A DNA stretch of 64,000 bases, taken from contig CANTUR010000664.1 of NCBI GenBank assembly GCA_947683625.1, forward strand, positions 62,001-126,000, in the 5' to 3' direction. Below are positions 1 to 11,528 of this stretch, one piece after another (position 1 is the stretch's first letter; each line of letters opens with the position of its first letter). The stretch is from Mallotus nudiflorus (taxonomy: Eukaryota; Streptophyta; Magnoliopsida; Malpighiales; Euphorbiaceae). Under the pieces are notes generated by a model, which saw nothing but the letters and a program-made list of their open reading frames with translations, did no database searches and was not told where the DNA came from. The position numbers were made by a program, and so were the translations under genes.

Positions 1-1320
1 TTTTAGGGCCGAGCACATGTATCACTGACATGTTGGACCATCTCGTTACCATATTCCACACCCTACAATGGTTTAATTGTTATAGAGAGATATTCCAAAT
101 AATGCTCTTAATGAGACTATGAAGATGGATGCTGAGTTTGAGGAGCTTGAAAGTCTTATCCAACCTCTTGAGGTCACTTGGATATGCTTCTTAGTAATGT
201 CACTCCTTTTATTTTCATTCCTTCTGATGCTTTACCTGTGAATACTCTGACTACTTTCCTGCACTTTTACAACACTAGTCTTGAATATTAGTAGCAAAGT
301 GTTTGGACAATCTTGATTAGGCTCAAAGACTTTATTATGCAAAGAAAGTATTTTATAATAAATGTATGTAAGTGTATGCATGTTATGCATAACATGCATG
401 ATCCTAATAGGTCTTCTGTTTGGAGCAAAGCTATGTTCGCAGCTTAGAGTGTGAGAATGAGGTGCCTTATCAATAGCTTGTAGGTTTCAAGCCACTTGAT
501 GCTTCATTATTGGTACTTTTGATGTTTGAGCTTTTGATATAGTCTATCGGACAAATAACCAGGCCAGCGAGTGGGGTCCATAGCTTGACACTGGAGCTCA
601 TGATTGACCAATGCACTATTGAACTTTTCTTTTTATTACTGCTTCTGCTATATGATAACTGTTATATCTGTATGCTTGTAGTATACTCTGTTCTGCCCCT
701 GAGATTGTTTTCACTAACTTTGAAATTCTACTGTTGTATTTACCGTTTTTGCCCCTAACTTGTCCCGAAGTTACATTTTACCCCCAGCTTCATTTTGAAT
801 TCATCCTAGTAATCACTTTCTTCATGTGCACAAGAGACTTGGTTTGGTCATTATCATTGTTGGCCTTTTAACTTACTAACCCTATTAGTTGCAATCTCAT
901 GTATTGAAGATGCATAGGAGTAGGCAAACTGATTGAAGTGAGTTCTGGATGATGAAATCAACTGGACTTGCACTTCAAGAATTCTTGAGCAGAACATGAG
1001 GCTTGATGCAATAATTGATGATAGTTACAATGTATGGTGAAAAGCAAGTTATTGAGCCACCTGAATTCTCAAGGTATAAAGGGCACTACGCTTACAAGGA
1101 AAATTACAAAAGAGGTGGCAAAAAGAAAACATAACTAAAATAGTGATCTCATAGCTGTGATTTAGCTTTCATCTTGTATTATTTTTCCATTAAGATACTT
1201 ATGCAGTATGATAAAGACTAATATGTGATGTTTGAACAAAATTTAAATTTAAATTTTAATCATTCTTTAAGGCAAAAATGAGAACATTCATTACATCACA
1301 TGATATAACTCCTGTTATCA
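1..1320. other. Unassigned AT-rich sequence left of Tat element A
   Basis: No frame stays open for more than a few tens of codons and I recognise no retroelement domain here. Homology to element C ends near 1,320-1,370, inside the coding stretch upstream of RT, so this is either DNA flanking the break or another unrecognised repeat. A short plus-strand frame at 1,030-1,134 (34 codons, ATG to TAA) ends in a basic, tyrosine-rich tail and could be the last exon of a decayed gene. I cannot name it, and there is no longer frame upstream to support it. Confidence 0.4.
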
Positions 1321-1321
1321 G

Positions 1322-2288
1322 TCAGTCATGAATTTTCCTCTCTAATTTTACCTTACTTTTCTTTTTTCTCTTTTTTATTCTCTCTTTGTTCTTTTTTTTT
1401 CTCACATTTCCTATCTTCAGAAGTACATCATGTAATATATGTATGTTCTTTGAATTTGCATTTGTGTCCATGTTGAATGAATCTAATTGAATTAAATTTA
1501 TGTCAAACATACTAATCTAAATTATAATGCACAGATCTATTAGGAATTACATAAGTAAGCATGATCAAAATTTATATCATTGATCACTAAAACAAAACAA
1601 AATTTTTGTCCTCAAATAGACTGGATGTTATTACATTAGTTTCATTATAAAAGACATAAACAAAACCATTACTAGTGATAGTTGCTAAATCCTGGGGTGG
1701 CTCCTCTTCAGGTGGTAGACATAACAACTCTTTAATACCAGCACTACCTATCCTCTCAGCTGCTAGCTTCATCACTTCCTCTTTGTTGTCCTTCACCAGA
1801 TTCTCCACAATTTTCTCCTTAAAGATCTCAAACCTAGGACATCTGCTCCAACAACACTGATTGATTCCTTGGCTCCTAGATAGTATTTGCCTTCCCCTGG
1901 CTTGATGAAGTTCTGACTCAAAGGACCAACTTTTGCATAAAGCTTCCTCTTTTTTGTATTGAATCTCTTCCTTGCCCTTATACCTTTTGGCTTTGCTTCC
2001 CTGTAAAACCCAATCCTATTCTGTCATCTTGATTTTTGAATCCTAGGAATTTTGGACTTCCTTATTCATTCTTCCCCAGTCCTTGTCCAAGCCAGTAATT
2101 CATGTTCTCTATCATTTTTGCTACTCTCGAATCCATTTCAGTCCTATCAAATATCCCAGCAATCTGGAAACCAGGGGGTGCACACACTTATTTTTATTTA
2201 TCCAATATGGATGCCACAGTAGCATTGGTCCCAGCTTCTATGGTCACAACTTCTCCTTCATAAGGGAATTTTATCTTTTGATGCACAG
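1322..2288 (-). pseudogene. Tat A protease-RT linker with G-patch-like motif
   Basis: This is the coding stretch between protease and RT. A G-patch-like motif (GQGLGKNE) lies near 2,060-2,110, followed by a basic KRFNTKKRK segment and a weakly conserved acidic region (1,587-1,808). The last recognisable part (1,322-1,510) matches the segment of element C at 10,640-10,800 and then diverges into a Lys/Arg-rich low-complexity frame near 1,370. The G-patch after protease is a recurrent feature of Tat polyproteins; its role is unproven. The real RT is not present. Confidence 0.65.
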
Positions 2289-2780
2289 TTAAGGGTACCC
2301 TCCCAAGGCATGGAACCATGGCCATCCCAACAACAAGGCATAAGTGACTGGAATGTCCAGCACGGTAAACTCAATGGTTGATTCCACAAGTCCTGGTTTA
2401 ACTAGAGCTTGGAATGTCCCCTCTACATTCCTAGTGTTGTCATCATAAGCTCTGATTATGAGGTTTGAATCTATTAAGTCTTCAAATTTCAAACCTAAGT
2501 TAGGCATGATTTTTAAAGGACATACATTAATAGAAAAACCATCATCAACCATAGCAAAATTGGTTCTCTTTCCCTCACCCTCAGTTGGGATAAACAATGC
2601 CTTATTATGGTTTCTTCCTTCTAAAGGCAAGTCATCATCTGAGAACGTTATCAGCTCGTGTTTCTTTTCTATAACCTTTGCTACCATAGCTTCTAGAGTA
2701 GCAGCTGTTTCAATATTCATGTTTGATAGAGCTTTGACAAGAGCCCTATTATGGCTACCTGAATGCATCAGTAATTCCAA
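2289..2780 (-). pseudogene. Tat A retropepsin (protease) domain
   Basis: An open frame of 163 codons carries a retropepsin-like fold. The catalytic stretch MVDDGFSINVCPL lies in the middle (about residues 75-88). It is followed by an IRAYDD strand and by the flap/C-terminal signature LLLGWPWFHALGG near the end (canonical LLGRPWIH). The domain would release gag and pol products during virion-like particle maturation. The frame upstream contains the DLPLEGRNHNKALFI lead-in typical of Tat. The frame itself is unbroken here, but gag before it and the linker after it are interrupted, so it is not functional. Confidence 0.8.
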
Positions 2781-2899
2781 ATGCTGACATTTGCCTTAGC
2801 CTTCTTCAGTTGTTCCAAAATCATATCTTCTTTATGTTCTTCTTCTATCTCTGCATCTTCTGTTTCTTCTCTTTCTGTTATGCTTTCTGTTCTCTTTTC

Positions 2900-5052
2900 T
2901 GCTACTTTATAATTCTTCCCACTTCTAGTGACATGATTCACTTTAGGATCATCACTCCAGACATCAAAACCGCCTGGACTTTCCTCATTAGAGTCATACC
3001 ATATGTTAATAACTCTAATGATTTGATCTCTTTTCCCATCTTTTTACACTTCCATTGTGCATATTTCCTTCCCTTTCAGATCTCCCATATTGAGCTTGCC
3101 TAATTATTGATTCAACTCCTTCTTGAGACTGTTCAGGAGCTAAAGGGTCATTCTCAAATTCATCATCCCACCTTGTAGGCTCGATTAATTCAATAGGGAT
3201 ATCAGTTGAAGCAGGCTTATAATAGAATACTCTATAATCGAACTTGCCTGAAGGTTGTCCAATAGATCTTCAACTCCTCTTGGCAGCTACTCAGGAATTT
3301 CAGGCTCTTCTTTTACTGACTTATCATCAAACTTATCTCCCCAACCTGAGGGCTTAATTAATTCAATAGGGATATCAGCAGAGGGTGGTTTCAAGTAGAA
3401 TATTCTGTAATCAAACTTGCCTAAGGGCTGGCCTAGTAAATCTTCCACTCCTCTCTTTGGCTGTTCGAAAGGTTCTTTATTGGGTATAGGGTTGAGGTCC
3501 TCGAAGGAGCTTAGCACTTCTTCTTCACTAACCCCTGATTTAATCATCATGGTGGCTGGTGGTGGAACATTTCGATAGTCTGGGAAAGGGTTTTTTCTGG
3601 AGGTTTGGGTTAGAGTTGGATTTTTCAGGGTCGGTGATTTTTTCGAAAATCTATCAAGTTTTGGATCTCATGTTTTAGGCAGATACAATTGTCTAGGGAT
3701 TTCTAGTAGCTTGGTGGAATTTACAGTAACTGTTAGGGTTAAAACCAGGGAGATTTGGTTTTAGTGGCTTAGAAAAGGTTAATGGTCGAAGTAGGCCTTT
3801 TTGGATTAGTCTCTTTAGGACTTTAGAGAGTGGTTGGTTGAAGTTGGAGAACCTTCAGGGTTGTTGACTGCACACACCTCCTACAATCTGGCTAGTGCTC
3901 CCCTGTTGTGTGCCCCTAGTTAAGTAATTTCGGGTTATTGTGCCTTTAGAACTCTTCTTTTTCTCATTCTCTATCTCTTCAGCTTGTAAACCGTCATCAT
4001 ACAGGTCTTTGGGTTTATCATTTGCAGTCTTTCGACCAAATGAGGTGATACATTATGAACAATCATCCTAACTTGATCCTTTTTAGCCAGTTTATTTTTT
4101 ATCAGTCCTGCTTTATTCATGAATCTAGTGAGGAAATCTGAAAAGGACTCATTTGGTTTCTGCTTAGTCAACTCCAAATCCCTAATAAACACTTCCAATC
4201 GAGTGTTATAATCATATTGTTTCAAGAATGTAGTACATAGTTCTTTTCAGTTAGCCTTAACATACTTTTCTAACCCGTGGTACCAGTTTATAACCATTCC
4301 CTCCAATGACAATACAAACATCCTAGCAACTACTGCTAATGGTGCTTTAGTAGTGCTCATGGTTGTTGTGTATTGGCTCAAATGAATTCTAGGGTCTCCT
4401 GTCCCATCAAATTTTTACAGTTGAGGCATTTTGAAATTTTCAAGCAGCTTATCTCCCTCTTTTTATAGCATGTCATCAAATTAAAAGAATATCCCATTCC
4501 TTGTCCTTTAATAAGCTCTTCCATCTTGGACATTTTCTGAGTTAGTGCTTGTATCTGCTTGGACTCATGATCATGGACCTATTCAAGTGACTCTCTCTTC
4601 GCCTTTTCTACTATGTAGTTTTCAATGTCTTCTAGTCTAACATTAGTAGCAAGCACGTTTCTAGTAGCTGGTTGCCCCCCAGCATTGTTAGTAGCAGGTG
4701 GAGGAGCTACAGTAATAGGTGGAGCTCCTACAGTAGGTGGTTGTTCAATAGTTATAGCAGGTGGTTGTTCAACAACAATAGTAGGTGGTTGTCCAACAAT
4801 AGGTTGCACTAGTTTGGCCAAAGCCTGTCTCAATTCATCTTGCATCATAGCTCTCATGTCATCCATCAAAGCTCCCTTAATGTCCTCTAAGGTCCATATC
4901 TCTGGTTGTTGTTCCATTCTATTTTGTTCAATCTGAGTTGGTTCAGCTTCTAGGATAGTGAATTGATTGGACTCTTCTCTAGTTCTTAAAGGATCTCTTG
5001 AGCTATTGACTTTGGGCTTAGATCTATTCTGGTTAAGCTGCCACCTCTTCAT
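2900..5052 (-). pseudogene. Tat A gag, fragmented
   Basis: Three separate frames make up the gag region. Positions 4,579-5,052 are the N-terminal part: a basic start, an acidic helix-forming middle, and a Pro/Val/Thr-rich run of PPTI/PPAI repeats near 4,690-4,800. Positions 3,971-4,225 are the capsid-like core (NESFSDFLTRF, then KKDQVRMIVHN), a known Tat gag signature. Positions 3,287-3,550 are an acidic/proline-rich C-terminal linker that is repeated in degraded form just downstream (3,180-3,290), a local duplication. A YCKFHQ remnant near 3,700 is the eroded zinc knuckle. Stops and frameshifts separate all parts. Confidence 0.75.
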
Positions 5053-5881
5053 CCTCAGACATGAAAAGACCTAGATGAATCTATAATGGCTGTAAAACAA
5101 GGTGTTAGTATAATGCATGGACTATATGTATGCATGATGCATGTGTTTATGCAATAAGTAGTAAGCAAGCATTTAGCAAGTAACAAGTATCAAGAAGCAA
5201 TCAACAGGCCATCATGTAGGTAAACCTTCCAACCTTATTTCTCCCACACACATATTCAATGGCAAGTTTCTTTTCCTAGGATTTTTGGTCTTGGCCTTCA
5301 TCTCAATAGGGGATATTAAGAGCCGACGTGCATGCCAAAATCTCTCTTTAAAACAAAAAGCACAAAAACAACATTTCTAAATATAAAGGTCTAGCCTTAT
5401 CCTTATTAGCTTGAATGAGCTTCAAAGGTATAGGCCGGGGCTTTTATAAATAGAAATACCTCATAGTAATTCAAACAAATAAGCACTTTGGGTAAAAATC
5501 CTAGGGGAAGTAACTAGGTCATTATATGTGGTTAGGGTCCGGTGAAAAGTTAAGGTTCCCTTAGCAAGATGCTCTCCATTATGAACTTTGAGTTATAGGC
5601 CAAGGTCAAAGGGGCCTAGCATCCTTTACCAACTCGAGAGAAGATTACCCCCTTTAAGGACTTAGGTTACAGACTCTAGTTAGATGAGCCTAGTAATCTA
5701 TCTTGAACCGAGTTAAGGCTAAGAGTGATGGTTAACCAATCTACAACTCCATGAAGCTAGTGGAATCATGGAATCATAAACCAATGCCTTCGGTTTAGTA
5801 GGGACATGCAAAATGAATGCAAGAATGAAATAATAATTGATAAAATAATTCTAAAGAACATAAGTCGAATCAGTATCTCTT
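5053..5881 (-). other. Untranslated leader of Tat element A
   Basis: This stretch between PBS and gag has no coding signal. The block 5,222-5,330 (AACCTTATTTCTCCCACA, a CCTAGGAT core, then AATAGGGGATAT, plus-strand reading) is clearly conserved with 55,870-55,950 in element B, although the flanks have diverged. A second shared block lies at 5,500-5,570 versus 56,185-56,250. Conservation in an untranslated leader fits a packaging, dimerisation or splicing signal, but that is inference. Confidence 0.6.
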
Positions 5882-5900
5882 ATCCCTAGTGGAGTTGACA
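5882..5900 (-). promoter_or_regulatory. Primer-binding site of Tat element A
   Basis: On the minus strand this reads TGTCAACTCCACTAGGGAT, one base after the LTR end. It resembles the TGGCGACTCC-type site complementary to the 3' end of tRNA-Arg described for Ogre/Tat elements, with a few substitutions. Element B has the matching site at 56,512-56,530. Confidence 0.7.
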
Positions 5901-5901
5901 C

Positions 5902-7980
5902 TGTAGATAGCGGGGTTTAGCGTGCGTCCAAGATTTTAGCAACCACGACATTGTTTAGGCTCAGGGCCTTAAAGAACACACTACTATGTCACAAAGTCAA
6001 AGTCATAGCATGGAGAAGAGGAGTCCCCACCCAGGGTAATAACTGGGACAATTTGATTGGTATTACTCAATTCTTTAAACGAAAGTTAGCACCACAACCA
6101 GGAGATTCTGGAAACAGAATACTAACTTCTCTTAGTCTCGTGTTCATTTAGAATAATTTTATAAATGATTATTTCATCCTTTAATTACATGCAATTTTAT
6201 TTGAACCTTATTTGACATCCATCTAACCCTAGGCTTATAGTCAATAAAATTACAAATAAAAAATGCACTCAAGATCGCATCGTCCCTAAGTCTAAACTAT
6301 ATTAATTTTATTAAAAAGTTAGCTAAATTTACATTTTATTTACAAGTGAGAAAGGGACTAAAGGTAGGCCTACATTTTTTATTAATTAGTGAGCCTAGAT
6401 CTATTTATTTTAGTTTGTCTAAGGAATAGGATTAATGTCTATTCAATTTTAAAGGAAAGTTAAATTAGTGGGCCAGTCTCACTCGATTTTATTTAAAATG
6501 AGAAGTGGGCTTAGGTCTATTTATTTTAAAAGAAATGAAATTAAGTGGGCTAAGCTAAGTCTAAACAAGTTTTAATTAACTAAGTGGGCTTAAAATCTAA
6601 TTAACCTAATAGGCCTAAATTGATTTTAATCATTTAAAGTCCTAAACCATTTTTTTAAGCCTATTTAAAGTGAGTTGGACCTAAGCGTGGGCTTGGGGCC
6701 CAAAATAATAGAAAAACCCAAAAACACAAACCAAAACAAATAAAACATAAAAAAGATCAAACATACATTTTAGTGATTTTCTAGAAACTCTAAATCAATT
6801 ACATGCAAACCATAAATTAAGCTACTACCACCATTGATTTTAATTAATTTTTACCCAATTGAACCTAATTACTAATTGATTTTAAATGCAGAAAATTAAA
6901 TCTTTCACTATTTTCACTACTAGGGCTATTACAAACTACATACAAAAATTAAAATTAAACAGTTATACACCCACGAATTAAAATAACTACACAGAACACA
7001 TAAATGCAAAATGAAAATTAAAACCCTAATATCTATTGGAAAATAGTACAGGTTCATCCATGGCATTCCATAGATCGTCTTTCATTTTAACACAGGTAGT
7101 ATCCTCCTCAATCCCTCGCTCAGATATCAAAACAAAAAAAACACAAAAAATCAGATTAGTGAAATTTAAAACTCAAATCAATAACAAAAATAAAATAAAA
7201 ATCATTAAGGAAGAAAAGAATAAAAAAAACATTGTGATGACCTTAGATGTTGTGAAGATGCCTTTTTTAGCCCCTCATACTAGAATTTTCACAATTGAAA
7301 TGGAAGGATTGTTGATTCTGGACTGGAACTAAAAACAACGTTGGATCGTTCTCGTTGAAAGAAATGTATCAAAAAAAAAAACTAAGGCTTTGATAGAATA
7401 AAAGAAATTAAAGTTTGTGGTGTGCGGGGTGCTCTCAGTAGCATTTGGATTTTAGGGTTTTTTTTTTGTGCACTGCTTCGCCTTTTTTTTTACAGTCTCT
7501 CTATTTTGTTTTCCTTCATCTTTTTTTTTTCTCAACATGTGTGTGTCTCTAGCCAAGCCTCACGCACACATGCAGACTCTTTGCTTTTTAAAGCAAAGTC
7601 TGCATGTATTGACTTCCTCCTTTGGAGGAACATAATACATCTGATAGCATTTGTTTTTTATTTCAAAATCTTATGCATTTTGAACATGTCAAAAAAAGTA
7701 TCTGATCAGATTAACTTTTTAACCAATAAAAAAACTGGAAGTTAGACAAAAAAATTAAGAAATAGGCAAAAAATAAAAAATATATAGACTTTTTTTTAAC
7801 TTTTAATTACCAAAAGACTCCTAAAAAATTGACTTCCTTGTAATCAAATCCTAAAAAAATTTTCAATTTAGTCCTTAAAGTCCAAAAAATCAACAACCAA
7901 GTTCAATTTTTGAATAAATTTCATCATAGGGGCTTACATTGCAATTATGCACAATTGCATCCCAAATTTGGGTGCTTACA
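5902..7980 (-). repeat. LTR of Tat element A (2,079 bp)
   Basis: On the minus strand it starts TGTAAGCACCC at 7,980 and ends ..CTACA at 5,902, directly before the PBS. It aligns along most of its length with the solo LTR 47,541-49,629 and with LTR C. A near-perfect palindrome lies at 7,569-7,606. A second PBS-like sequence (TGGGGACTCC, minus strand, 6,029->6,020) sits about 127 bp before the LTR end. At 7,980 it abuts, without a polypurine tract, the truncated integrase of element C, so it is the 5' LTR of A and not an intact 3' LTR of C. Confidence 0.8.
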
Positions 7981-8960
7981 AAGATACTCGGACTAATCTT
8001 TGTGTGTTTTCACCATCTTGGAGAGGAATCTCTTTATATTCTTATTAGTTACTTCAATTGCACCATTAGCCTGAGGTCAATAAAGTGAGGATTTATGATG
8101 CTTAATCTTGTATCTCTGCAATGATTCAGCTGTCTTTGCCTGAAACTGAACACCATTGTCCATTACAACATGATGCCGGATCCCATACTTGCAAATGAGA
8201 TTCTTCTCGATGAATCTTGCCATTTGTCTAGCTTTCAAAGTACTGAAAGATTCTACTTCTATCCATCTAGAGAAATAGTCAATCGACACTACTACATATT
8301 TATGCCCATTCGAGGCAATTTGTCTTATCTCCCCTATTATATATATCCCTCATGTTACAAAGGGCTATAGAGATGTTAAACTATTTAGCACTGTAGGGGG
8401 AAGATGGTTGAGGTTCCCATGTATCTGGCATTGATGACATTGTCTCACAATCTAAATACAGTCTCTTTCCATACTCATCCAATAATACCCCTGTTGAATT
8501 ATTTTATTTATCAAAATCATCCCATTCATATGAGATCCACAAACCCCTGCATGAATTTCTTTCATCGCCTTTTATGCTTCAACCTTCTTGAGACATCTCA
8601 GATGTATTCCATCCAGCATTCTTTTGTATAATACTCCATCATGACTTGCATAATGATGTACAAGAACATGAAGGGCATATCTTTCCTTAGAAGTTGCCTC
8701 ATATGGGTATTTCCTTTCCCTGATGAATCTCATAAAACCATGGCTTTTCTTCTGGGCTTATCTAAATACTCATAACTAATTCTTTACCATAACATGCAGC
8801 TTTTATTTTCATTATCACCAAAGGCTTCATTATTAACCCCGTTGGTTTATCCCATATTGAAAAGAGCATCACTAAAGCATCCACCATTTGATTCTCATCT
8901 CTTAGTAAATGGATGAAGAGACATTTAGTGAAATTCCTCATTAGCTTCTTCAAATAACAA
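7981..8960 (-). pseudogene. Tat C integrase, truncated after the catalytic core
   Basis: The zinc-binding region is eroded but visible (CHQCQIHGN near 8,430). The catalytic core follows at 8,077-8,289: first Asp in SIDYFSRWIE, second Asp in VVMDNGVQF, then the PQANGAIE stretch with the Glu just after a TGA at about 8,074 that replaces the Arg of the usual YRPQAN motif. All three DDE residues are therefore still encoded. The C-terminal third is absent because the sequence runs into LTR A at 7,980. An 8,762-8,953 frame is the remnant linking RNase H and integrase. Confidence 0.8.
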
Positions 8961-9007
8961 ATGTAAGGTTTTAACCTCTCTTCTTTTACTTTTTATTCCT
9001 CATTAGC

Positions 9008-9328
9008 CTAGCTAATGACTAACATGGAATGTCCATAAACCAGTAGGTCTTTAGCTCCCACTACTAGTGCTACTTCTAGCACATAGATGCATACTTCATA
9101 CTCAGCCATGTTGTTCGTAACCTTGAAGTTTAATTTCTTAGCCATTGTAATGGTTTCTCCTCTTGGTGTGATAAGAATCACTTTTAGCCCTGCTCCTCTA
9201 TTATTCATAGCCACATCAAAATAAAGCTTCCATTCACATTGCTCTATTACTACTAAGTTCTCATCTGGCAACTTTAAATTCCACTGCTCATTTCCTTTGA
9301 CTGCATTATATGCCAGGAATTCTGCCAT
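9008..9328 (-). pseudogene. Tat C second (archaeal-type) RNase H domain
   Basis: This 106-codon frame carries the additional RNase H known from Tat elements (aRNH): WKLYFDVAMN with the first catalytic Asp, then TNNMAEYEVCIY with the catalytic Glu, then VYGHSMLVI, where the usual third Asp (GDS) is His. It lies downstream of the ordinary RNase H and upstream of integrase, the Tat order. The Asp-to-His change should abolish activity even if the frame were joined. The family is thought to have been acquired from a cellular plant-type RNase H. Confidence 0.85.
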
Positions 9329-9339
9329 TGCTCTTCCTT

Positions 9340-9830
9340 TGATTACTTTAGTATTGATGTACTTAATATCAAACTCATTCAGAAGTAGACATCTTTCCAG
9401 TTAAGGCTGGTGCCTGAAATAAGTGCCTTAAAGGATCTATCTTTATAATGACTTGTACTTTATAGGATTGGAAATAATGCCTTAGCTTCCTTGTGGCCCA
9501 TATCATAATCAAACACATCTTCTCTATAAGATCATACTTCTATTCAAATGGCAGGAACTTCTTACTAAGATAATACACTGCGTACTCCACCCCTTATAGT
9601 CCTTTTTGTGCTAGCATTGGCCCCATTGCTTTTTCCACTAAAGCCAAATATAAGATTAAGGGTTTACTTTGTCTTGGTGGCCTTAACATAGGTGGATTAG
9701 TAAGGTGTTCTTTAATCTTATCAAAGGCTTTTTAGCATTCTTCATTCCATTCCACAAGCTAATTCTTCCTCATGTGCTTGAGAATTGGATTGCAAACCAT
9801 GGTGAGTTTTGCAATAAACCTATTAACGTA
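9340..9830 (-). pseudogene. Tat C first RNase H domain
   Basis: Broken frames encode the ordinary retroelement RNase H that follows RT. Visible pieces are an AQKGL..EYAVYYLSKKFLP strand pair (about 9,545-9,610) and CLIMIWATRKLRHYFQ (about 9,465-9,510). These match the RT-proximal RNase H of Tat pol. Several stops, including one in the Tyr-Asp segment, prevent a continuous product. Confidence 0.75.
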
Positions 9831-10549
9831 TTATAGCTTTTCAATAAATCCTCGTACTTCCTTTTCTATTCTTGGTGTTGGCATCTCCTGAATGACTTTA
9901 ATCTTGTCTGGATTGACTTCTATTCCTTGATTGCTGACTATGTACCCTAATAACTTTCTCGAAGTGACCCCAAAGATACATTTCTTTAGATTAAGCCTCA
10001 GATTGTATCTTTCTATTCTTTCCAAAAACTTGTCTAAAGCCTTAAAATGTCCTTCCCTGCTTCCTGACTTGACCATCATATCATCGACATACACTTCCAC
10101 TTCTTTGTGCATCATATCATGGAATAGAGTTGTTGCTGCCCTTTGATATGTTGTTCCTGCATTCTTTAATCTGAATGGTCACTTTATAGTAGTATGTCCC
10201 CCATTCTATGATAAAAGCGGTCTTGATCTTATCCATGATTGCCATCATTATCTGATTATAACCTGAGAACCCATCCATGAAAGAGTACATTGCACTAGAT
10301 GTTGCATTATCAACATCACATTATAGGAAAATCATCCTTCAGGCATGCTTTATTCAGATCCTTGAAATCTACACACATTTGAACTTTTCCATATTTTTTA
10401 GGAATAGGTACTATGTTTACCAACCATTGAGGATATTCTACCACTTCTAGGAAATTTTCTTGGATTTGCTTAGCGATTTCTTCCTTTATATTTTTTGCCC
10501 ACTCTGGCCTTAACCTACGTAGTTTTTGCTTAATAGGTTTAGCCTCTGA
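9831..10549 (-). pseudogene. Tat C reverse transcriptase
   Basis: The open part (9,831-10,115) holds the catalytic box YVDDMMVKS followed by GHFKALDKFLERI, LNLKKCIFGVTS and LLGYIVSNQGIEV, a Tat-type palm and thumb. Upstream pieces in other frames supply VPIPKKYGKVQMCVDFKDLNKA (10,340-10,420) and KNAG.TYQRA (10,130-10,180). The YVDD residues are intact, but stops and frameshifts between 10,180 and 10,330 break the fingers-palm junction. The domain would copy element RNA into cDNA from the tRNA primer. Confidence 0.85.
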
Positions 10550-11345
10550 TTATATCAGAATCCAATGCTCTAAAATTTCTTTGTCTAGACTTGGCATGTC
10601 ATCATAGGACCAAGCGAATACTATCTTTCTTTTTATTAATATTCTCTCAAATTTTTTCCTCTCTTCAGGAGTTAAATCATGTGAGATAGAAATGTGCTTT
10701 GGTTGTTCATTTATGCCCATGTTTAATGAATCTAATTTAATATAATTAATGTCAAACATGTATGAATAATCATTATTAAAGTGCATAAGACCATCAGAAT
10801 CAACATCACACAAGTAAGTAAAACCAGTGTTTATATCATTAATCACAGAGAAAATAGCATTTTCATCCTTAAACAAATAAGATGTTATTACATTAGTTTC
10901 TTCATAAAAAAAATCGTTAAAACTATTATTAATAATGCTAGTTAAATCTTATGGTTTCTTTGTTAGGTGGCAGATAGAGCAACGCTTCAATGGCTTTAGT
11001 CCCTATCTTCTCAATAACTTTCTTCATCACCTTGTCTTTGTTGTCTTGCACCAGACCCTCAACTATCTGCTTCTTGAAGATCTCAAACCCAGGAACATTC
11101 ACTCTAGCTATTTGGACAAGCTCCTTTTCACCCAGATAGAACTTCTCTTTTCTTTCTTTGACAAAGTTATCCTGCAGCAATCCCACATCCTTTGAGAAGT
11201 TATTCTCATCAAGAATCCTTCTTCGAGCTCCTTTACTACCAAGCTCAACTCCTATATAGCCCAATCCTCTGGTATCATTTTATCCTTTAAAATTCGAGAA
11301 AGCTAGACCTCCTTGCTCATTCTTTCCCAATCCTTGTATGGGTCA
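10550..11345 (-). pseudogene. Tat C protease-RT linker with G-patch-like motif
   Basis: Two frames (10,938-11,264 and 10,550-10,876) carry the linker between protease and RT. A G-patch-like IQGLGKNEQGG lies at about 11,300-11,340, then a KFYLGEKELVQIARVNVPG segment, then an acidic stretch ending in SYDDMPSLDKEILEHWI that leads into RT. The same order occurs in elements A and B, which is how their truncated ends were aligned. Confidence 0.7.
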
Positions 11346-11528
11346 ATAATTCATCTTCTTGATCATGCTTGTAACCCTTGGATCCATCTCAATTCCATAA
11401 GAAATCATGGATATTTAGAAACCAGGAGGGGTGACTACCTACTTCTGACCATCCATAACTACAGACACAGTCTTGCCCACACTAGGATCTAAAGTCACAA
11501 CTTCTCCATCCAATAGGAATTTCACCTT

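Larger units (their letters stand above)
1321..7980 (-). mobile_element. Tat/Ogre-type Ty3/gypsy element A, 5' half only
   Basis: Reading right to left, this holds a 5' LTR (7,980->5,902), a tRNA-Arg-like primer-binding site, an untranslated leader, gag and a retropepsin, and it stops before reverse transcriptase near 1,320. Tat assignment rests on the protease type (Asp-Asp-Gly with an INVCP-like continuation), a G-patch-like motif downstream of protease, and close similarity to element C, which carries the double RNase H diagnostic of Tat. Frames are broken by many stops and frameshifts. The 3' half is missing from the window. Confidence 0.85.

Noticed and set aside
4625..4936. Plus-strand 103-codon frame rich in Gly/Val/Cys
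   Set aside because: It is the antisense of the Pro/Val/Thr-rich part of Tat A gag; its composition follows from that repeat.
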